The translations under genes and the position numbers were made by a program. A DNA stretch of 64,000 nt from Brachypodium distachyon (lineage: Eukaryota; Streptophyta; Magnoliopsida; Poales; Poaceae). Under the pieces are notes generated by a model, which did no database searches, was not told where the DNA came from, and was given only the letters and a program-made list of their open reading frames with translations. The stretch lies in contig NC_016131.3 in the NCBI RefSeq assembly GCF_000005505.3, positions 6,159,501 through 6,223,500 of the forward strand. Direction: 5' to 3'. Positions 36,240 to 49,600 of this stretch are shown in pieces (position 1 is the stretch's first letter; the number at the start of each line of letters is the position of its first letter).

Positions 36240-37494
36240 GCAGTCTGCCTCTGGTGCACCTTGAATCAGTAATATTGTTTGTTTCGACTTAAATCCTCTC
36301 TTTTCACATTCATGCAAAAATGTCGTTGCATAAGATTAGTAACGCAAGAGTAAAATGCACCCGAGGTCCCTATTCTTTCGTGAAGGTGTCAAGTAAATCC
36401 ATAAATTTTGAAAATGCACGTTTAGGTTCTCATTGTTTGGCAAGTGGTTCATCCCAGGTCCCTCGCCTATATGCACAGCTCCGGCTACATGACGTGGCTA
36501 CCACCTAGAATTTGAGCCCACACGTCAGACGACGAGGTGGCGCTGCTAACTAGAATTAGTGACATCTGCATGTATTAAAAAATGGAATCTTTTTACCACT
36601 CTTGCAAAACTCATCCTTCTCTTGGTAGCCACATTTTTCTTTTTAGGAACATCTGCCATGCGGGGGGTTTTCTGTAAGATTGCAACGCCACGTCGTCGCC
36701 TGACGTGTGAGACCAAAGCCTAGGTGGCAGCCACGTCATGCGGACGGATCTGTGTATACAGGCACGGGACCTAAGATGAACCACTACCAAACAATGAGGA
36801 CCTAAACGTGCATTTTCAAAGATTAGAGACCTACTTGACACTTTCGTGAAAGAATAGTGACCTCGGGTGCATTTTACTCAGTGATTTCCATTTTTTGAGA
36901 ACAGTTATTTCTTTATGTAACCATCTTTTAAAAAAAGAAGTTGATTGTAACCATCTTGAGGTTGAACAGCCATGGTTATTTTCGAGAAATTGATGCAAGA
37001 TCAAAATAGAGGCTGATACAAAAAAAAAAGGCACTCAACCACATTCAGACAATATTTGAGCAAACGTCCAGATGCCTCTTCCTAGTGGATATATGATCAC
37101 GGCAAGCAGCAGCAATGACACTTTGGTTGACAGAAGATCTACTTGGACTGTGATCATTGAGGTTAACTCTAAATAGACACTTATACTCCATCCATCATAT
37201 ATTGTAGTTATTCTTTCAGTTACAAATGACACTGTACATGAGAGGCAAGGCATGAAGAAACATTTGTGATATCAAACGGCATTGACTGATATGTGCAATA
37301 ACAATTACTGGCGTGCCTGTTTTGAGTTCTAAGAGAGGGCGGTTGTAACTTCATATCTAATCTAACAGAAAACCATAAAATTATGTTGGCAAAACTGTTG
37401 AAAGTGCTGCTGCTTTTGTTCATGCAAGTCTGACACTCTGAATGCTGCCATATTGCAAGCGACAGATATTTTCCTTTGTTCATGTACAGTTGCT
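36240..37494 (+). repeat. Direct repeat copy 1 (partner 51030-51730)
   Basis: Outside an inserted MITE (36348-36879), this ~0.7-kb segment matches 51030-51730 in the same orientation. Shared runs include 'CATAAGATTAGTAA', 'GTTGATTGTAACCATCTTGA', 'AGATCAAAATAGAGGCTGAT', 'GACAGAAGATCTACTTGGA' and 'TTACAAATGACACTGTACAT'. It lies just downstream of the 3' end of the PPR gene. It may be duplicated 3'-flank sequence or an unidentified repeat. Confidence 0.85.
36348..36879. mobile_element. Mutator-type foldback MITE inside direct repeat copy 1
   Basis: A 532-bp element with terminal inverted repeats of about 195 bp (roughly 88% alike by eye) starting 'GAGTAAAATGCACCCGAGGT' and ending with its complement. 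The termini resemble the element at 49820-50357, which has a 9-bp target duplication. Here no clean duplication remains. The equivalent site in copy 2 (near 51160-51175) has no insertion. Confidence 0.8.
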
Positions 37495-37769
37495 CTTTCG
37501 TAAATTACTTCTCTTGCGCTTGAGGACCATGTTTACATGCTGAAGCAAGCTTCAAGGTGAACCGCTACTTCATTCTCTTTATATTGCAGAAGTTGACAAA
37601 AATGTACGCCATAATACTATCAGTTGTTGTTAGGGAACTTGATCGCTGTCCTTACTCTATGGGATTTCTGGTGTTCCAAATATAGTTTAGCAGAGCACCA
37701 GAATTGTAATAGATGGATAGCAGGATAACCAGTGCTGCATGCATTTCCATGAATAGATGGAATAATCAG
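37495..37769. other. 3' flank of the PPR gene
   Basis: Probable 3' UTR and downstream region of the minus-strand PPR gene; nothing else was seen. Confidence 0.5.
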
Positions 37770-39482
37770 CTAAGATTCACCACCACAGTCGTTTGACAGT
37801 ACAGAGCAACGTTGTCCAGCATCACCGTCCTTTCTCGAATAAGAGGAACCAGTATGCTTCAGGGCAGCTGCCCGCAACTTGAGATGCTGAATCTTTTTCT
37901 TTGCTGAATGCAAATTACCCTTATCAAGCTTCTCCATTACAAGATCAAATGTCTCCTGCTTTGGCATAAAGCCCTTCAGCACCATCTCCTCCAAGAACAG
38001 ACAAGACTGAGCAGGCTTCCCGTTCCGGCATAGCCAAGTAACCAACAATATGTAAGTGCTGAAATCAGGGCTGATGTCCTTTCTAAACATGTGGCATATT
38101 AGGAACGGAAGTATCTTCATCCATTGCCTTTTACAGCACAGCTTCAGTAATGGGGTGTATGTCTTTATGTCAGGCTTGCATGACTGCTCCTCCATCTTGA
38201 CCAGAATCTTCAGGGCATTCTCTGCCTGAGAGTGGTCGCATGCAGCAGAAATCATGGTGTTGAAGATAGCAACAGTGGGGGGAATTCCAGTTCTGCACAT
38301 CTCATCAAACACAGAGTTTGCATCCTCCAGTCTCCCTGCTCTTCCAAGTATATAGATGATAGAGTTGTAGAAGGAAGCATCTGGGACACAGCCATCCCTC
38401 TTCACCTTATCAAAAACATCCAAAGCTTCTTGTGTTCTTCCGGCCTTCCCTAACGCATGCATCACGATCGTGTATGTGATAACATTTGGACGGCATCCTT
38501 TGGAGCACATCTCATTCAAGATGGCGTAGACTGTCTGAAAATCTTTCTCCATGCAGTATGCTTCTATCAGGCTGGTGTAAGTTATCACTGATGGACTGAA
38601 GCCATGTTCCTCCATCTCCTTCATCGTATCACGAGCTTCATTCAGCATCCGCGCCTGGCACCACCCATGGACCAGCGTGTTGAAGCTGCTCTCATCGGGG
38701 GGCACTACCCCCCTCAACTCTTGGAACACACCTCTCGCGCGCTTCACGCTCTTCTCCTTGCACAAAGTGTCCAGGAGCGCATTCATGGCCTTAGTGTCTC
38801 TCACGACGCCAAACTGGTCCATTTTATTGAAGGCATCAATGGCGTCGGTCCACCGATTGGCCCCAGCGAGCCTCCTCATCACCTTGGTCATTGTTGCCAA
38901 CGATACCAAGCACCCGATCTCATCCATCTGCCTGATCAAGCCCCACAGCAGATCAAACTGTTTAAACTTTCCTAGTATATCCACCATCAAGTTGTACAAA
39001 TCAGCATGGTGGCAGTAACCTTCCTGAGCGCCTGCCCACATAAAGAACCCAAACGCCGCCACCCAGTCGCTGCCAAACCTCCTCAGAATCTTGTCAACCA
39101 TGCGGCCTGAGACCCTCACAGGGCAGCAGTCCATGGCTATCACAATGGCCTCCGGAGACGCAAAGTGAGAGCTCAGGATCCTGCTGACTTCGTCAATGTC
39201 GGCCTCGAACTCGGCTTCCTCATGGGAGGCGGGCGCAGGACAACCTGGGAGGATCGACAGCGGTTTGGAGACGCTTCCGTGGCTCCGTTCTACCACGGGG
39301 TCGGACTTGATCGGGAGCACAAAGTCGTCATTACTATCGTCATCATCATCATCCAAAGAGTCACCGTCCTTCTTTGGGTTCCTGAACCAGTCGGGCAGGT
39401 CGGAGCCTGCAGTCCAGAAGCTCAACGCTATGTGGTTCCCTTTAGGCGGCGTCGACAGAATAACTCGGCAGCACCGGCGCAT
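37770..39482 (-). CDS. P-class pentatricopeptide repeat protein, probably mitochondrial
   Basis: An intronless frame of 570 aa. The basic, acid-poor N-terminus ('MRRCCRVILSTPPKGN') fits an organelle targeting signal. An acidic patch follows ('SLDDDDDDSNDD', about residues 42-53). From about residue 155 to 510 there are tandem 35-residue PPR motifs of the P type, for example 'YNLMVDILGKFKQFDLLWGL', 'MNALLDTLCKEKSVKRARGV', 'FNTLVHGWCQARMLNEARDT', 'YTSLIEAYCMEKDFQTVYAI' and 'YNSIIYILGRAGRLEDANSV'. There is no E, DYW or SMR tail, so an RNA stability, splicing or translation role is more likely than C-to-U editing catalysis. The target RNA is unknown. It is head to head with the SUV3 gene. Confidence 0.92.
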   Translation of the reverse strand: MRRCCRVILSTPPKGNHIALSFWTAGSDLPDWFRNPKKDGDSLDDDDDDSNDDFVLPIKSDPVVERSHGSVSKPLSILPGCPAPASHEEAEFEADIDEVSRILSSHFASPEAIVIAMDCCPVRVSGRMVDKILRRFGSDWVAAFGFFMWAGAQEGYCHHADLYNLMVDILGKFKQFDLLWGLIRQMDEIGCLVSLATMTKVMRRLAGANRWTDAIDAFNKMDQFGVVRDTKAMNALLDTLCKEKSVKRARGVFQELRGVVPPDESSFNTLVHGWCQARMLNEARDTMKEMEEHGFSPSVITYTSLIEAYCMEKDFQTVYAILNEMCSKGCRPNVITYTIVMHALGKAGRTQEALDVFDKVKRDGCVPDASFYNSIIYILGRAGRLEDANSVFDEMCRTGIPPTVAIFNTMISAACDHSQAENALKILVKMEEQSCKPDIKTYTPLLKLCCKRQWMKILPFLICHMFRKDISPDFSTYILLVTWLCRNGKPAQSCLFLEEMVLKGFMPKQETFDLVMEKLDKGNLHSAKKKIQHLKLRAAALKHTGSSYSRKDGDAGQRCSVLSNDCGGES

Positions 39483-40690
39483 TCTTCTGCTAGGAAGCTA
39501 GCGGACGACGCGCTACTCCAAGGTATGCTCTGCAGCTGCGTTGCTCGCTCCACCGCCGAGCACGCCCTGCCAGCCGCTGCGCCGCCGCTACTCGACGAAG
39601 GGAGCAGAATCTTCGGGGCAGGCCAGCGGCGCAGCTCTACGGGGTGCTTCCCGATCTGCCGCCCGTGGAGGGGCAGGTTGCGCCGCCGCCGCCGGGCTTG
39701 GTCGTGGGCAGAGGGCGCGAGAGCTAAGGGAGGCCAGGATTTGGGGAAGATGGCGAGCCGGTGGAGGAGGCACGCGACGGCGCTGGGATAGGCAGCATCG
39801 GGATGGGATGTGGTGGCAAATCGGGAGGGGGAGGCGGCGCAGAGACACCGGAGAAGAGCAGAGAGGAAGGAGATTGGAGAAGATGAGCAGAGAGGGGAAA
39901 GGCTCGTGGGCCGTTGGTTCGACAGGATACGTTCGGAAGATGGGCTGCTCGCACATTTGCAAAACCGACCTTGTAATGTTACCGAATCTCGGCCCAGATC
40001 TAGTCATCTCCCTCCTCCCTCGTCCTCTCCCGTACGATTGGTAGGATCAGAGTCCAGACGACCTTAGGGTTAGCGAAGTTAGCGGACTGAGATCATGCCG
40101 TAAGGGTCGCCGACATGTGGGTCCCGACCCCAGATGTCAGCGACCTCCACTGCACGTGACGTACGGCACAAGCGCCGCGCGTTTAGCGGTAGCAGAATCC
40201 CCCATGCCGTCTCTCTCCCTCAACCTCTCTATTCTTTTGTTCGTGGCTCCAGCGGGCCTCCTAAGCGAAGCGACCGTGTTTAGGGCCGCGGCTAGCGACG
40301 CCGTTCTGTAGCTCCGGGGTCGTCGACGCTAGCCGACCATCTGCTGCAACCCAAGGATTCGGGGTATGCAGCTTCCTTTATTGTTGTGTTATGACCGTAT
40401 TTTGTTATTCCAATTTGGTCGTGATTTCTCCCAATTCATTTGAAATCAGTGACATTGGTAATAGGACTAGTTTGACCGCCTAATTGATGTGTGATACAAT
40501 GTAATGGTAGTACTAATATTTTGTACCCAGTTACAATTGTTGGATTAGAATAATAGACAAAGGATGTTCCTTTGTTACTAAACTCTAAATTAATGTTTCT
40601 AGTCCACAGTGTGATAATGTTCTCAAAGTAAAGGCCGTCTGGATTGTGCCATCGCGGGGAACGGGAAGAAGGAAGGAATTGTACAGCGTA
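39483..40690. promoter_or_regulatory. Shared 1.2-kb interval between divergent PPR and SUV3 genes
   Basis: The two start codons face away from each other across 1208 bp. 39500-39950 is very GC-rich and makes spurious open frames on both strands. A telo-box-like 'TTAGGGTT' (AACCCTAA in complement) lies near 40065. Whether the promoter is truly bidirectional is inference. Confidence 0.5.
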
Positions 40691-43600
40691 ATGGCGGTTG
40701 CCACGCTTCTGCTCCGGAGGGCGCTTTCGTCGTTCCACCATGGTAAGTGCCTGCTTTCCCTTATGGCCTGTTGGATTCATGGGCGTGGCCCATGTTGTTT
40801 CATGGTTGTTATATTTTGTCGGAGGTCTGCAGTGTCTGTTCGGCAGAATGCCACAACCAGGCGCGTGATGTGCAAGGTCACTGCATTTGTGGTGTCGGAG
40901 ATCAGTAGATGGAGATGCAATTATTTGGGAAAACGAAAGAAAAGGTCAAAAGGAGATACCTTTTCCTGCTCGGTGTGATAGTGACCGAGTGTTTCTCTGA
41001 TAATTTGAGTGTAGTTATTGCAGATTAACCTTCTTATGGGATATGTAGTACAACCTCCGTTCCAAAATAGATGACGACTTCAATCAAACTTCTCTAACTT
41101 TGACCATTGATATATGAAAAGATTTTTTAGTACTGACGCTGGTCAAATGAAAATAATATCATTAGATTTGTCATTTAAATGGTTTCATTATGCAATCTTT
41201 TATTTTCTTACTAACATATTCATACTGAAAATAATGGCCACAAGCTGCATCTTAGAGATCATGTATGTATCTAAAAGATCATGTACTTTGGACAGATGGA
41301 CTATAACCTTATGTCCTTATGTAATTACTGTTAGACACAATTAGGACTATTCTATTCGAGTGAGCGTGCCAGCAATGGAAGTGCAGTTCTAGTATACTGT
41401 GATTGAAACAATCTTACTCGCTGTTCAAGCGTGTTTCGCTCTAAGTGCCGCCAGTCACACATACAGCTTCCTTCTATGTGCATCTCCTTACCACGTTCGG
41501 AAGAAAAATCAGAGTCGGAAGTTGGCGCTTGCGGCAGTGTTTTGGTCTCTTGTTGTGATTATCCGGTGTTTACTGTAACTTTGTACAGGCCTGCAGTGTC
41601 CTTATGCAGTTTCCTGGGTACTTTACTTTGATAGGTTGGTCCATTCTACAGTTGTCCATTCACTAAGAATTTGTCTAACTTTTATGGTGCAGATGTTTAT
41701 ATTCGCTGCCTTCTCTCCAGTTCTGATCTACATTCCATGGTCAATTCTTCCAATCTGAGATTTTGGAGGGGCTACCACAACTCTGGGAAGTTTGATTTTA
41801 CTGATATGACGTAAGTGTACATTTTTTTTTGCTACCTTCCAAGATTCCTCTAGAAATTCTTGTTTTGGCGCATAAACTTGTGTATTTACGTACCAATATT
41901 ACGTACCATATTTGCTACCTTCCAATATTACGTACCATATTTTTTTCGAGGGATTCCGTTTCTTGCCTACTTAAAACAATTGTCCAGTGTGGGATGCTAG
42001 TATAAAGAAAGTAACATGTCACTGTAGCGTCCAATATGACATCTGTTGACACAACCGTGGTGCGCATGTTATTTTAGTTCATTTAATTTACCTAACCAGA
42101 CGTCATACTGAGTGCCATGTAAGTCTTTGAGATTTGGTATATGCCAGTATGCACAGTAAAACACTGTTTCCTCACTTCCATGCTATAAAGACTTGAATTA
42201 AGTTCTGTGCTATCTTGAATAATAGCGATCCTCATATGTGGTACCCGAATGCCCGAGAAAAGAAGCGCAAAGTATTTTTACACGTCGGTCCTACAAACAG
42301 TGGGAAAACACATAATGCTCTCAAGAGATTAGAAGCAAGTTCTTCAGGTACTATTTTGATGTACTCAGTGAAAATGAAAGGGTATACAGTTTTAATGACT
42401 GCTGTGACTTCTAACCAAATGTTGTAGGTGTGTACTGTGGACCTCTAAGATTGTTAGCACGGGAGGTAGCAAAAAGATTAAACAACGCTGATGTCCCTTG
42501 TAACTTGATTACTGGACAAGAAAGGGAAGAAATTGAAGGTGCAAAGCATAGCTCAGTGACGGTTGAGATAGCTGATGTGACAACTGAGTATCAGTGTGCT
42601 GTTATTGATGAGATTCAGGTACGTGAAGTGACCCACATTATGCGTTCTTGCTTGGAAGATGTATTACAAATAAGAATGCCGAAACTTATGAAGTTTTTTT
42701 ACTAAGTCATCCAATGAACCATATTCTCAACTGTGTAGGAAGTATCGTTTGGAATGTCCTCATAATCCTCATATTATTTACTTCTATGTAGTAGATGATT
42801 GGCTGTAAAACAAGGGGTTTTTCATTCACGCGTGCACTTCTGGGGCTTTGTTCAGATGAGCTTCACGTTTGTGGTGACCCAGCTGCTGTTCCTATTATTC
42901 AGCGAATGCTTGAACCTACTGGTGATGTTGTTACGGTAATTTAACCAAAACACCTCATTCATGATGATAGTATTATGTACTTCCTGCTACACACATGGTA
43001 GTTGTCATATCAAATTGTATTAAGATTGCCACTTAAGTTGCTGTACAATGATGATACACATGCAATTGAATTTCTTCACATGAATAGAGACTTTCATCCT
43101 TCGTATAAGAGAAGTACAGATAGTGTAGCTACTTAGTGTAGACTTTGTAGTTATAATGAAACATTAGTAAATAAATACATCACTAAGCATGTTTCTAGAT
43201 TCAGACGGACTATCTGAACTTATCATACAGTACTTTCATACACAATTTCATATGATAAAAATCAAGGATAACAACATCATTCTATCTTCCCCCTTTGCCC
43301 AAGGTATTGTCACATACTAGTTTTAACTTTTAAGCCTTTGCCCAAATTTTAGGTTGCAACCTTATAGTTTAGTAATCAGTAACACTAATTTTGGACCTCT
43401 ACATGAGAATTGTGTGAGGTCATGCAGGTATTTTTGTTGGTGGTGTGATGTTCTAATGTTCTATGCTAGCTGATCGTATTCCAAGTGAACTTGAGAAACT
43501 TGTCCTGCCCATTGTGCTGTGCAGTATTTATTTTCAATGCTAGTTCTGCTGAACTACTGATGCAAACATCTCGAGAACAATATATAGCAAATTTCCTAAC

Positions 43601-46600
43601 TCGCCGCGTCTATGTTGCTGACCAGGTTCAATATTATGAGAGACTGTCTCCTTTGGTTCCTCTGAAGTCTACACTTGGATCTTTCTCTAACATCAAGGAA
43701 GGGGATTGCATGGTAACGTTCTCACGGCGTGAGATATATAAGCTTAAGGTTGGTATTCTTTAAGTGACTACTGCAGTAGTGCTTTGCTTCATTATTTCGG
43801 GGACAGATCTTAAAATAGTATTTATTTGCTTTGTTCCATATAACCAAACGAGCAAATTAGAGGGTCACGCTTACGGACAAAAATAACTGAGGAAGTCTCA
43901 ATAATTTGGGGGAAAAGATAAAAACTTGAATGCCAACTTTTGTTCGGTCTATCAGCACAACTGGATCTCTACATGTAAATTCGGAAATGATCAAAACTCT
44001 CACAGTCAGGTATGAAAAAACCCTTGAATCTAGAGCTGTTTAGCTCTCTACCCAGTTTAAGTATTTAACAGTGAGTCTCCAAAAAGAAAAGGAAGGGGCT
44101 CTTATTTGAATTTGACAGTCTATTTATGATCAGAACTCACAAAATAATTGAGAACCTTGGCAGTTGTACTAAAATCCTTTTACTACAAGGGGCGTGTAGA
44201 ACAACTTGAACTATTTTGTATTTGCACGCCACTGTGTTCACTGTTGCTCCTGCACTTTAAATAGGTGCTTTGTACGACTGGCAGATATCAAAAGTGAAGA
44301 ACATACTAATGATTAATTGAACCATGTTTTCTTACTGTTCTTTCTTTAGATCAAATCTCCATGCTTTCTTCACATCAGACCATTCAAATGGCTTGAAGAA
44401 AATGTCTTAACAATAAGTTGGGAGAATTGTAAGTTCTAATACTCCCTCAGATCCATAATATGTGTCGGGGATTTAGTACAGAGTTGTACTAACTTTGTAC
44501 TAAATCCCCGGCACTTATTATGGATCGGAGGGAGTAGTTGATATGCCATGTTGCAATGGCAATGGTAGTTATGTGACAGGATACTTTTGTTCAATTGATA
44601 GCATATTAGCAGCCCTGTTTTTCATAAATGCAATCTGATGAAAACCTGTTTTCTAGTTATCCAAGCATCTTTTGTTATCCTTTTACTTTTTCGTAATATA
44701 AATACTGGGTACTCCAAATAAAATTGAGCAGTGAAAATCAAAATGCAAACTGGGGGCTGGTCCAGTACTCCAGTGTACACCTGTGGTGCCTAGCCTAACT
44801 CAAGAAAAACTTGATGCTCATAGTAGCATCACCACTTATCGTTGTTAGTTATACCATGGTATGCAGCTATATACCCAAATCCATGATGCTGATACATCAT
44901 TCTGTTGATTTACGGACTACTGAGTGTTCTATATGATTATTAAAGTTATGCATTTACCAGATGAGGTGAAATAAGAAGTTTCAGCTAGCTTTCTTATATT
45001 ACAATTTTTGTGCATGCAGAAAAAAATTGAAATGGAGGGGAAGCATCTTTGTTCTGTAGTCTATGGCTCTTTGCCACCAGAAACTCGAACAAAACAGGTA
45101 TATTTATAAACATTTTGGGATTCCCTGTCTTACTGGTCTTATTACATATGCCTCATTGGTATGTGTCTCTAGGTCTTCATGTAATTGGAAGTAAGGTGAA
45201 ATAGCACACCCTTCCATTTGAACATATTGAGATGCATGCACACATAATTGTTACACCTACTAATTTTGAGTATCAAAATGAATATATTGTGTGATAGCTG
45301 AGTTGCAACCATCTGAATGATAAAGCATTTTTTACATTTATTATGTAACCTGCATTATCGTTTGCTGCTTGAAATGGTTTGAAATTGTGCATGCTGCTCA
45401 ATGAAAGATGAACTTTCAGTTATTATTTTGTTGATTTATACCTGCTATGTTATCAGGATTTAAAATGATCGCACTTTTTATCTGTTATTATAGGAGTAGA
45501 TTATTAATGCAACAGGCCGACAACTTTTAGCCAGAATTAAGAGATTACGAGTTATGAGTCTACTGTGGGTAGAATTTTTTTGGATGTCATACTTTATTCT
45601 CGTCGTAAACATGATTATTTGGATAATTTTTTTATTCTGTTCCCTAAACTTGCAGGCAACAATGTTTAATGATGAAGCCAGTGAACTTAATGTGCTGGTG
45701 GCTAGCGATGCTATTGGAATGGGTCTTAATCTGAACATTTCTAGAATTATTTTCTCTACGCTGGAGAAGTTTGATGGCGTCCGCATGAGGGAACTAACTG
45801 TGCCTGAGATCAAACAGATTGCTGGTATTATATTTGCTTCTTAATTGCTCTTCCCCTGGCAGTTTCCGCTTCCTATTCTTGCACAGGCTCTTGAGCTGTG
45901 AATTGAAAACACATTCTGCATGTCTCATAATTCATCTTCTTTTTGTAGGAAGAGCTGGGAGATATGGGTCTAAATTTCCAGTTGGTGAAGTGACCTGTCT
46001 ACATGCGGAAGATCTCCCATTACTGCACTCATCTCTGAAGTTGCCTTCCCCCATTATAGAGGTGCCCACCCATTACTATGCAGCATATTGATTCTAGCAC
46101 CTGCTATATGATGAAACCGCAAGAGCTCTGTATGATTCATAGTTAGTAGAGCTAACCACAAATACCGCATTGTTTTATCTGCAGCGTGCTGGACTTTTCC
46201 CCACCTTCGATCTATTGTCTGTGTATTCAAGATTGCATGGAACCGACTTTTTTCACCCTATTTTGGTAAGCTAAACAATAATCTTTTTGGTATTAAATGC
46301 ATTGATGCAATCACAGAGCAGCTTCATACTTCTATAATATGTTTATTGTCAATGTAAGCTAAATATTATACTCCCTCTCTTCCGGCATGTTAGGCTCATC
46401 TCAAAAATCCCTATAACCAAGGTGCGTGATTACGAAAAATCTGGTTATAAATTGCGCCAACCATGAAGCTGCTTTCCCATTTAATAATTTCCTTACTAAC
46501 CGCACCGAATCTGGCCAGACAAGCAAGTTAATCACGTGATTAGTGTGAAACCGTTGCATGCAGCATGCAGGCCAATAATGAAATGAAAAGTCACCGATTC

Positions 46601-49600
46601 AATTAATTATGCTGTCAAATGAGGAGTTACCGATTCAATGAGTACTCCTTAACTCCAATCTGAGCCTAGCAAACTGGAACAACGAAAGATTGAGATGGGC
46701 CTAACATATTGGATCAGAGGGAGTAGTATATAAATAGTTACTGATGATAACCTTTTTGCTGTGCTGGTTGAATGGCAGTATGGCTGAGCAAGTCACTTAG
46801 ATATTTTATAGCTATCGGAATATTCTAACACTTTAGCTGCACAATTTAGTTATTCTGGTCTGTTCAATGAATTATGTCACATATGATAAGTTAGCTATAT
46901 TCTGAGTATCTTGTATTTCTTTATACTTCAGCTTGACATTTCTTGTTCGCGACAATTAGAACGTAGAGTTTACTTTGCGTCTATATCTTATTCATTCGAT
47001 ATTGAGTTATCTTTTATGTTCCCATTAAACTATGTCAATGCTTTCTGTCTACTAGCTAAATGCACGTGCTTTTCTACGAAATTAAAAATATGTATTATGA
47101 ACGAGTTGTTTAAATGTTTGTGACTCATGTTTTTCAAATTTTGTGTTACGAATTCTCTAAAATATTTCTTTGAAAAACAATTATCTGAAAACATCATCAA
47201 ACCCAATCAATCATAGTCAAAAGATCATGGTATGTATATCTACCGCAGAGAATGAGTGACAGTTAAATGATTCGGTAGCAATCGAGGGAGTAGACTTGTT
47301 GGAATGAACGGACGGCCGCCAACTCAGATCTTTATAAGTGTAAAGATTTGCATCTACTTCATCTTGTCAGGAATATGTGTTACTTCATTTGTTTTGTCTT
47401 TGTTCTGCTGCAGGAACGTTTCTTGGAGAAGGCTAAGCTGTCTCCGGACTATTTTATTGCCGATTGTGAAGATATGCTGGTAGGTTTCGTTTCTTCAAAA
47501 GAATATTTTCCTCTATTGGTCTAACTCCCTACATGTTACGCGCAACATAATCATACTAATATCACCTGGGTGGAAAAGCACTGACTGTCTGACTGCCATC
47601 TTTTTAAAAAGGCAACAGCTTGGCATTATCTTTAAGTTAATACTTATAGACTAATATGAACTTGGCAAGATAGATTATGTCTGATATTGAGTTGCTGGTT
47701 CAATATCTTATCTAGACACATTTTTTTCTCCCCCTGCTGACAGAAAGTTGCTGCTATTGTTGATGAATTGCCTCTTGGGTTGTACGATAAATACATCTTT
47801 TGTCTCAGGTGATTTACTATGGTACTAGCCAATATATCCTCGTTTATATACCTGTACACCTGTTTAGCAATCTCTTGCTCGACATGTTGTCAGTTATCTG
47901 ACATCCTGGCCACTTTCTGACACTTGTATCGCAGTCCAGTGGATGTGCGTGATGATATATCTACTCAAGGATTAATTCAGGCAAGAATTTCTACCCTTTG
48001 TGGAATTAGGATTAGGAAACAGTGTCACTAATTTCTTGAGGTGCAGTTTGCAGGAAATTATGCAAAGAAGGGCACTGTTCGACTTAAAGAAAGATTTACA
48101 TCCGGAACACTCCGGGTGCCCAAAACACACAATCAACTCAAGGAGCTTGAATCAGTTCACAAGGTTATTCTATCTTTTGTTTCTCCAGTATAACTATATC
48201 AAAAGTCACTATCAATAGTACTATATATCTTGTAATGTTTCTTCTGAACACATATTATTTCGTTCTAAAGGTATATATTATGCAAAGGTGGTAACCATGT
48301 GCATGTGCATTGTCTATTCCGTTGTGGAGGCAGCAGTTGTCTACTATATATAAAAATTAGAGCTAAAATCCATATATGATTGAAGGAAGAAATAAATTCT
48401 GATAAAGACGTACTACCCGCAGGAGAGAGAAAGAAACTCGTGTTCTCTGCATTGTTCGAACCTGAACTTGTCGTATCAAGGATGATGCTATAACACACCA
48501 TAGACCTCGAGGCTTTTGTTGCTGATTGGGTGTCGAGACCAAAGTGATATGTACTTCCTCCTTTCCTAAATATAAGAAGTCCTAGACTCCTAGTTTTGTC
48601 CTAAGTCAAACTCCTTCAAGTTTGACCAAGTTTATAGAAAAACCTACCAAAATCTAGAACTCCAAATTAGTTTTATTATATATATATATTCATAGCACAC
48701 TCATTTGATATTGTAGATCTTAGTAGATTTTTCTATAAACTTGGTCAAACTTAAAAAGGTTTGACTTAGGACAAAGCTATGACTTCTTATATTTAGAAAC
48801 AGAGGGAATATTATTTAAGCTCAGTTTCTGGCTCCTGAACTGTGTTGTGATGAACTTACTTTATAATCTGTTGTGGAAAAATATACACAAAAGTAGGAAA
48901 AAGTTGATCAGCCAAACAATAAAATAGACAAAAGCAGGGTGGGGCAAACGGGATTGTGAGAATCCACCGCAATGCCAAACGCAGCCTTAGCCTTAGCTGT
49001 TACTCTGCACTAGAAATGTCCCCCTATGCAAACATATTACCAATTCAAAACAAGAACGGGTGTGTATTGAACTTCAAAATGGCTGTCTAAGTATAGTTTA
49101 GGAAGTCATCCTAATCTTAATAAAGTGGATTATCCCACATGGTCCTAGTGAAGAGAGAGTAAAATTTATTGTATGAAAATTTTATTGATTAATAGGTTGT
49201 TCTAGAAAAACGTTATTGATAAATAATCCCTCCGTCCCATATTAAGTGACTCAAATTTGCTCAAATATGGATGTATCTATGCTTAAAAAGCGTCTAGATA
49301 CATGTAATAGAAAGTCAATTAATACGGGACGGAGGGAGTAGGATTTTGCTGGTGGGTTGCTAATACAATGTAACAACAGCTACATGATGCATGTAGCTGT
49401 TGGAGTACTATCTTAGAGCCAACCACTTAATTATTGACTGAGGGTGCTGAAACTATACCTTCTTACGTGCTGTAGTGTGCTTCTCCAAGCAGATGAATCT
49501 ATATTTTTATTTAAAAAAAGATGGGAGGAACCCCTTGTTTTTTTATGTATAGAGAAGGCAAAAAACTAAGATGATATTCATCCCCTTCAGGGATGGAACC

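Noticed and set aside
39541..40044. 167-aa plus-strand frame between PPR and SUV3
   Set aside because: Arg/Gly-rich composition in a GC-rich promoter area, with no homology recognised and no splice or start context.
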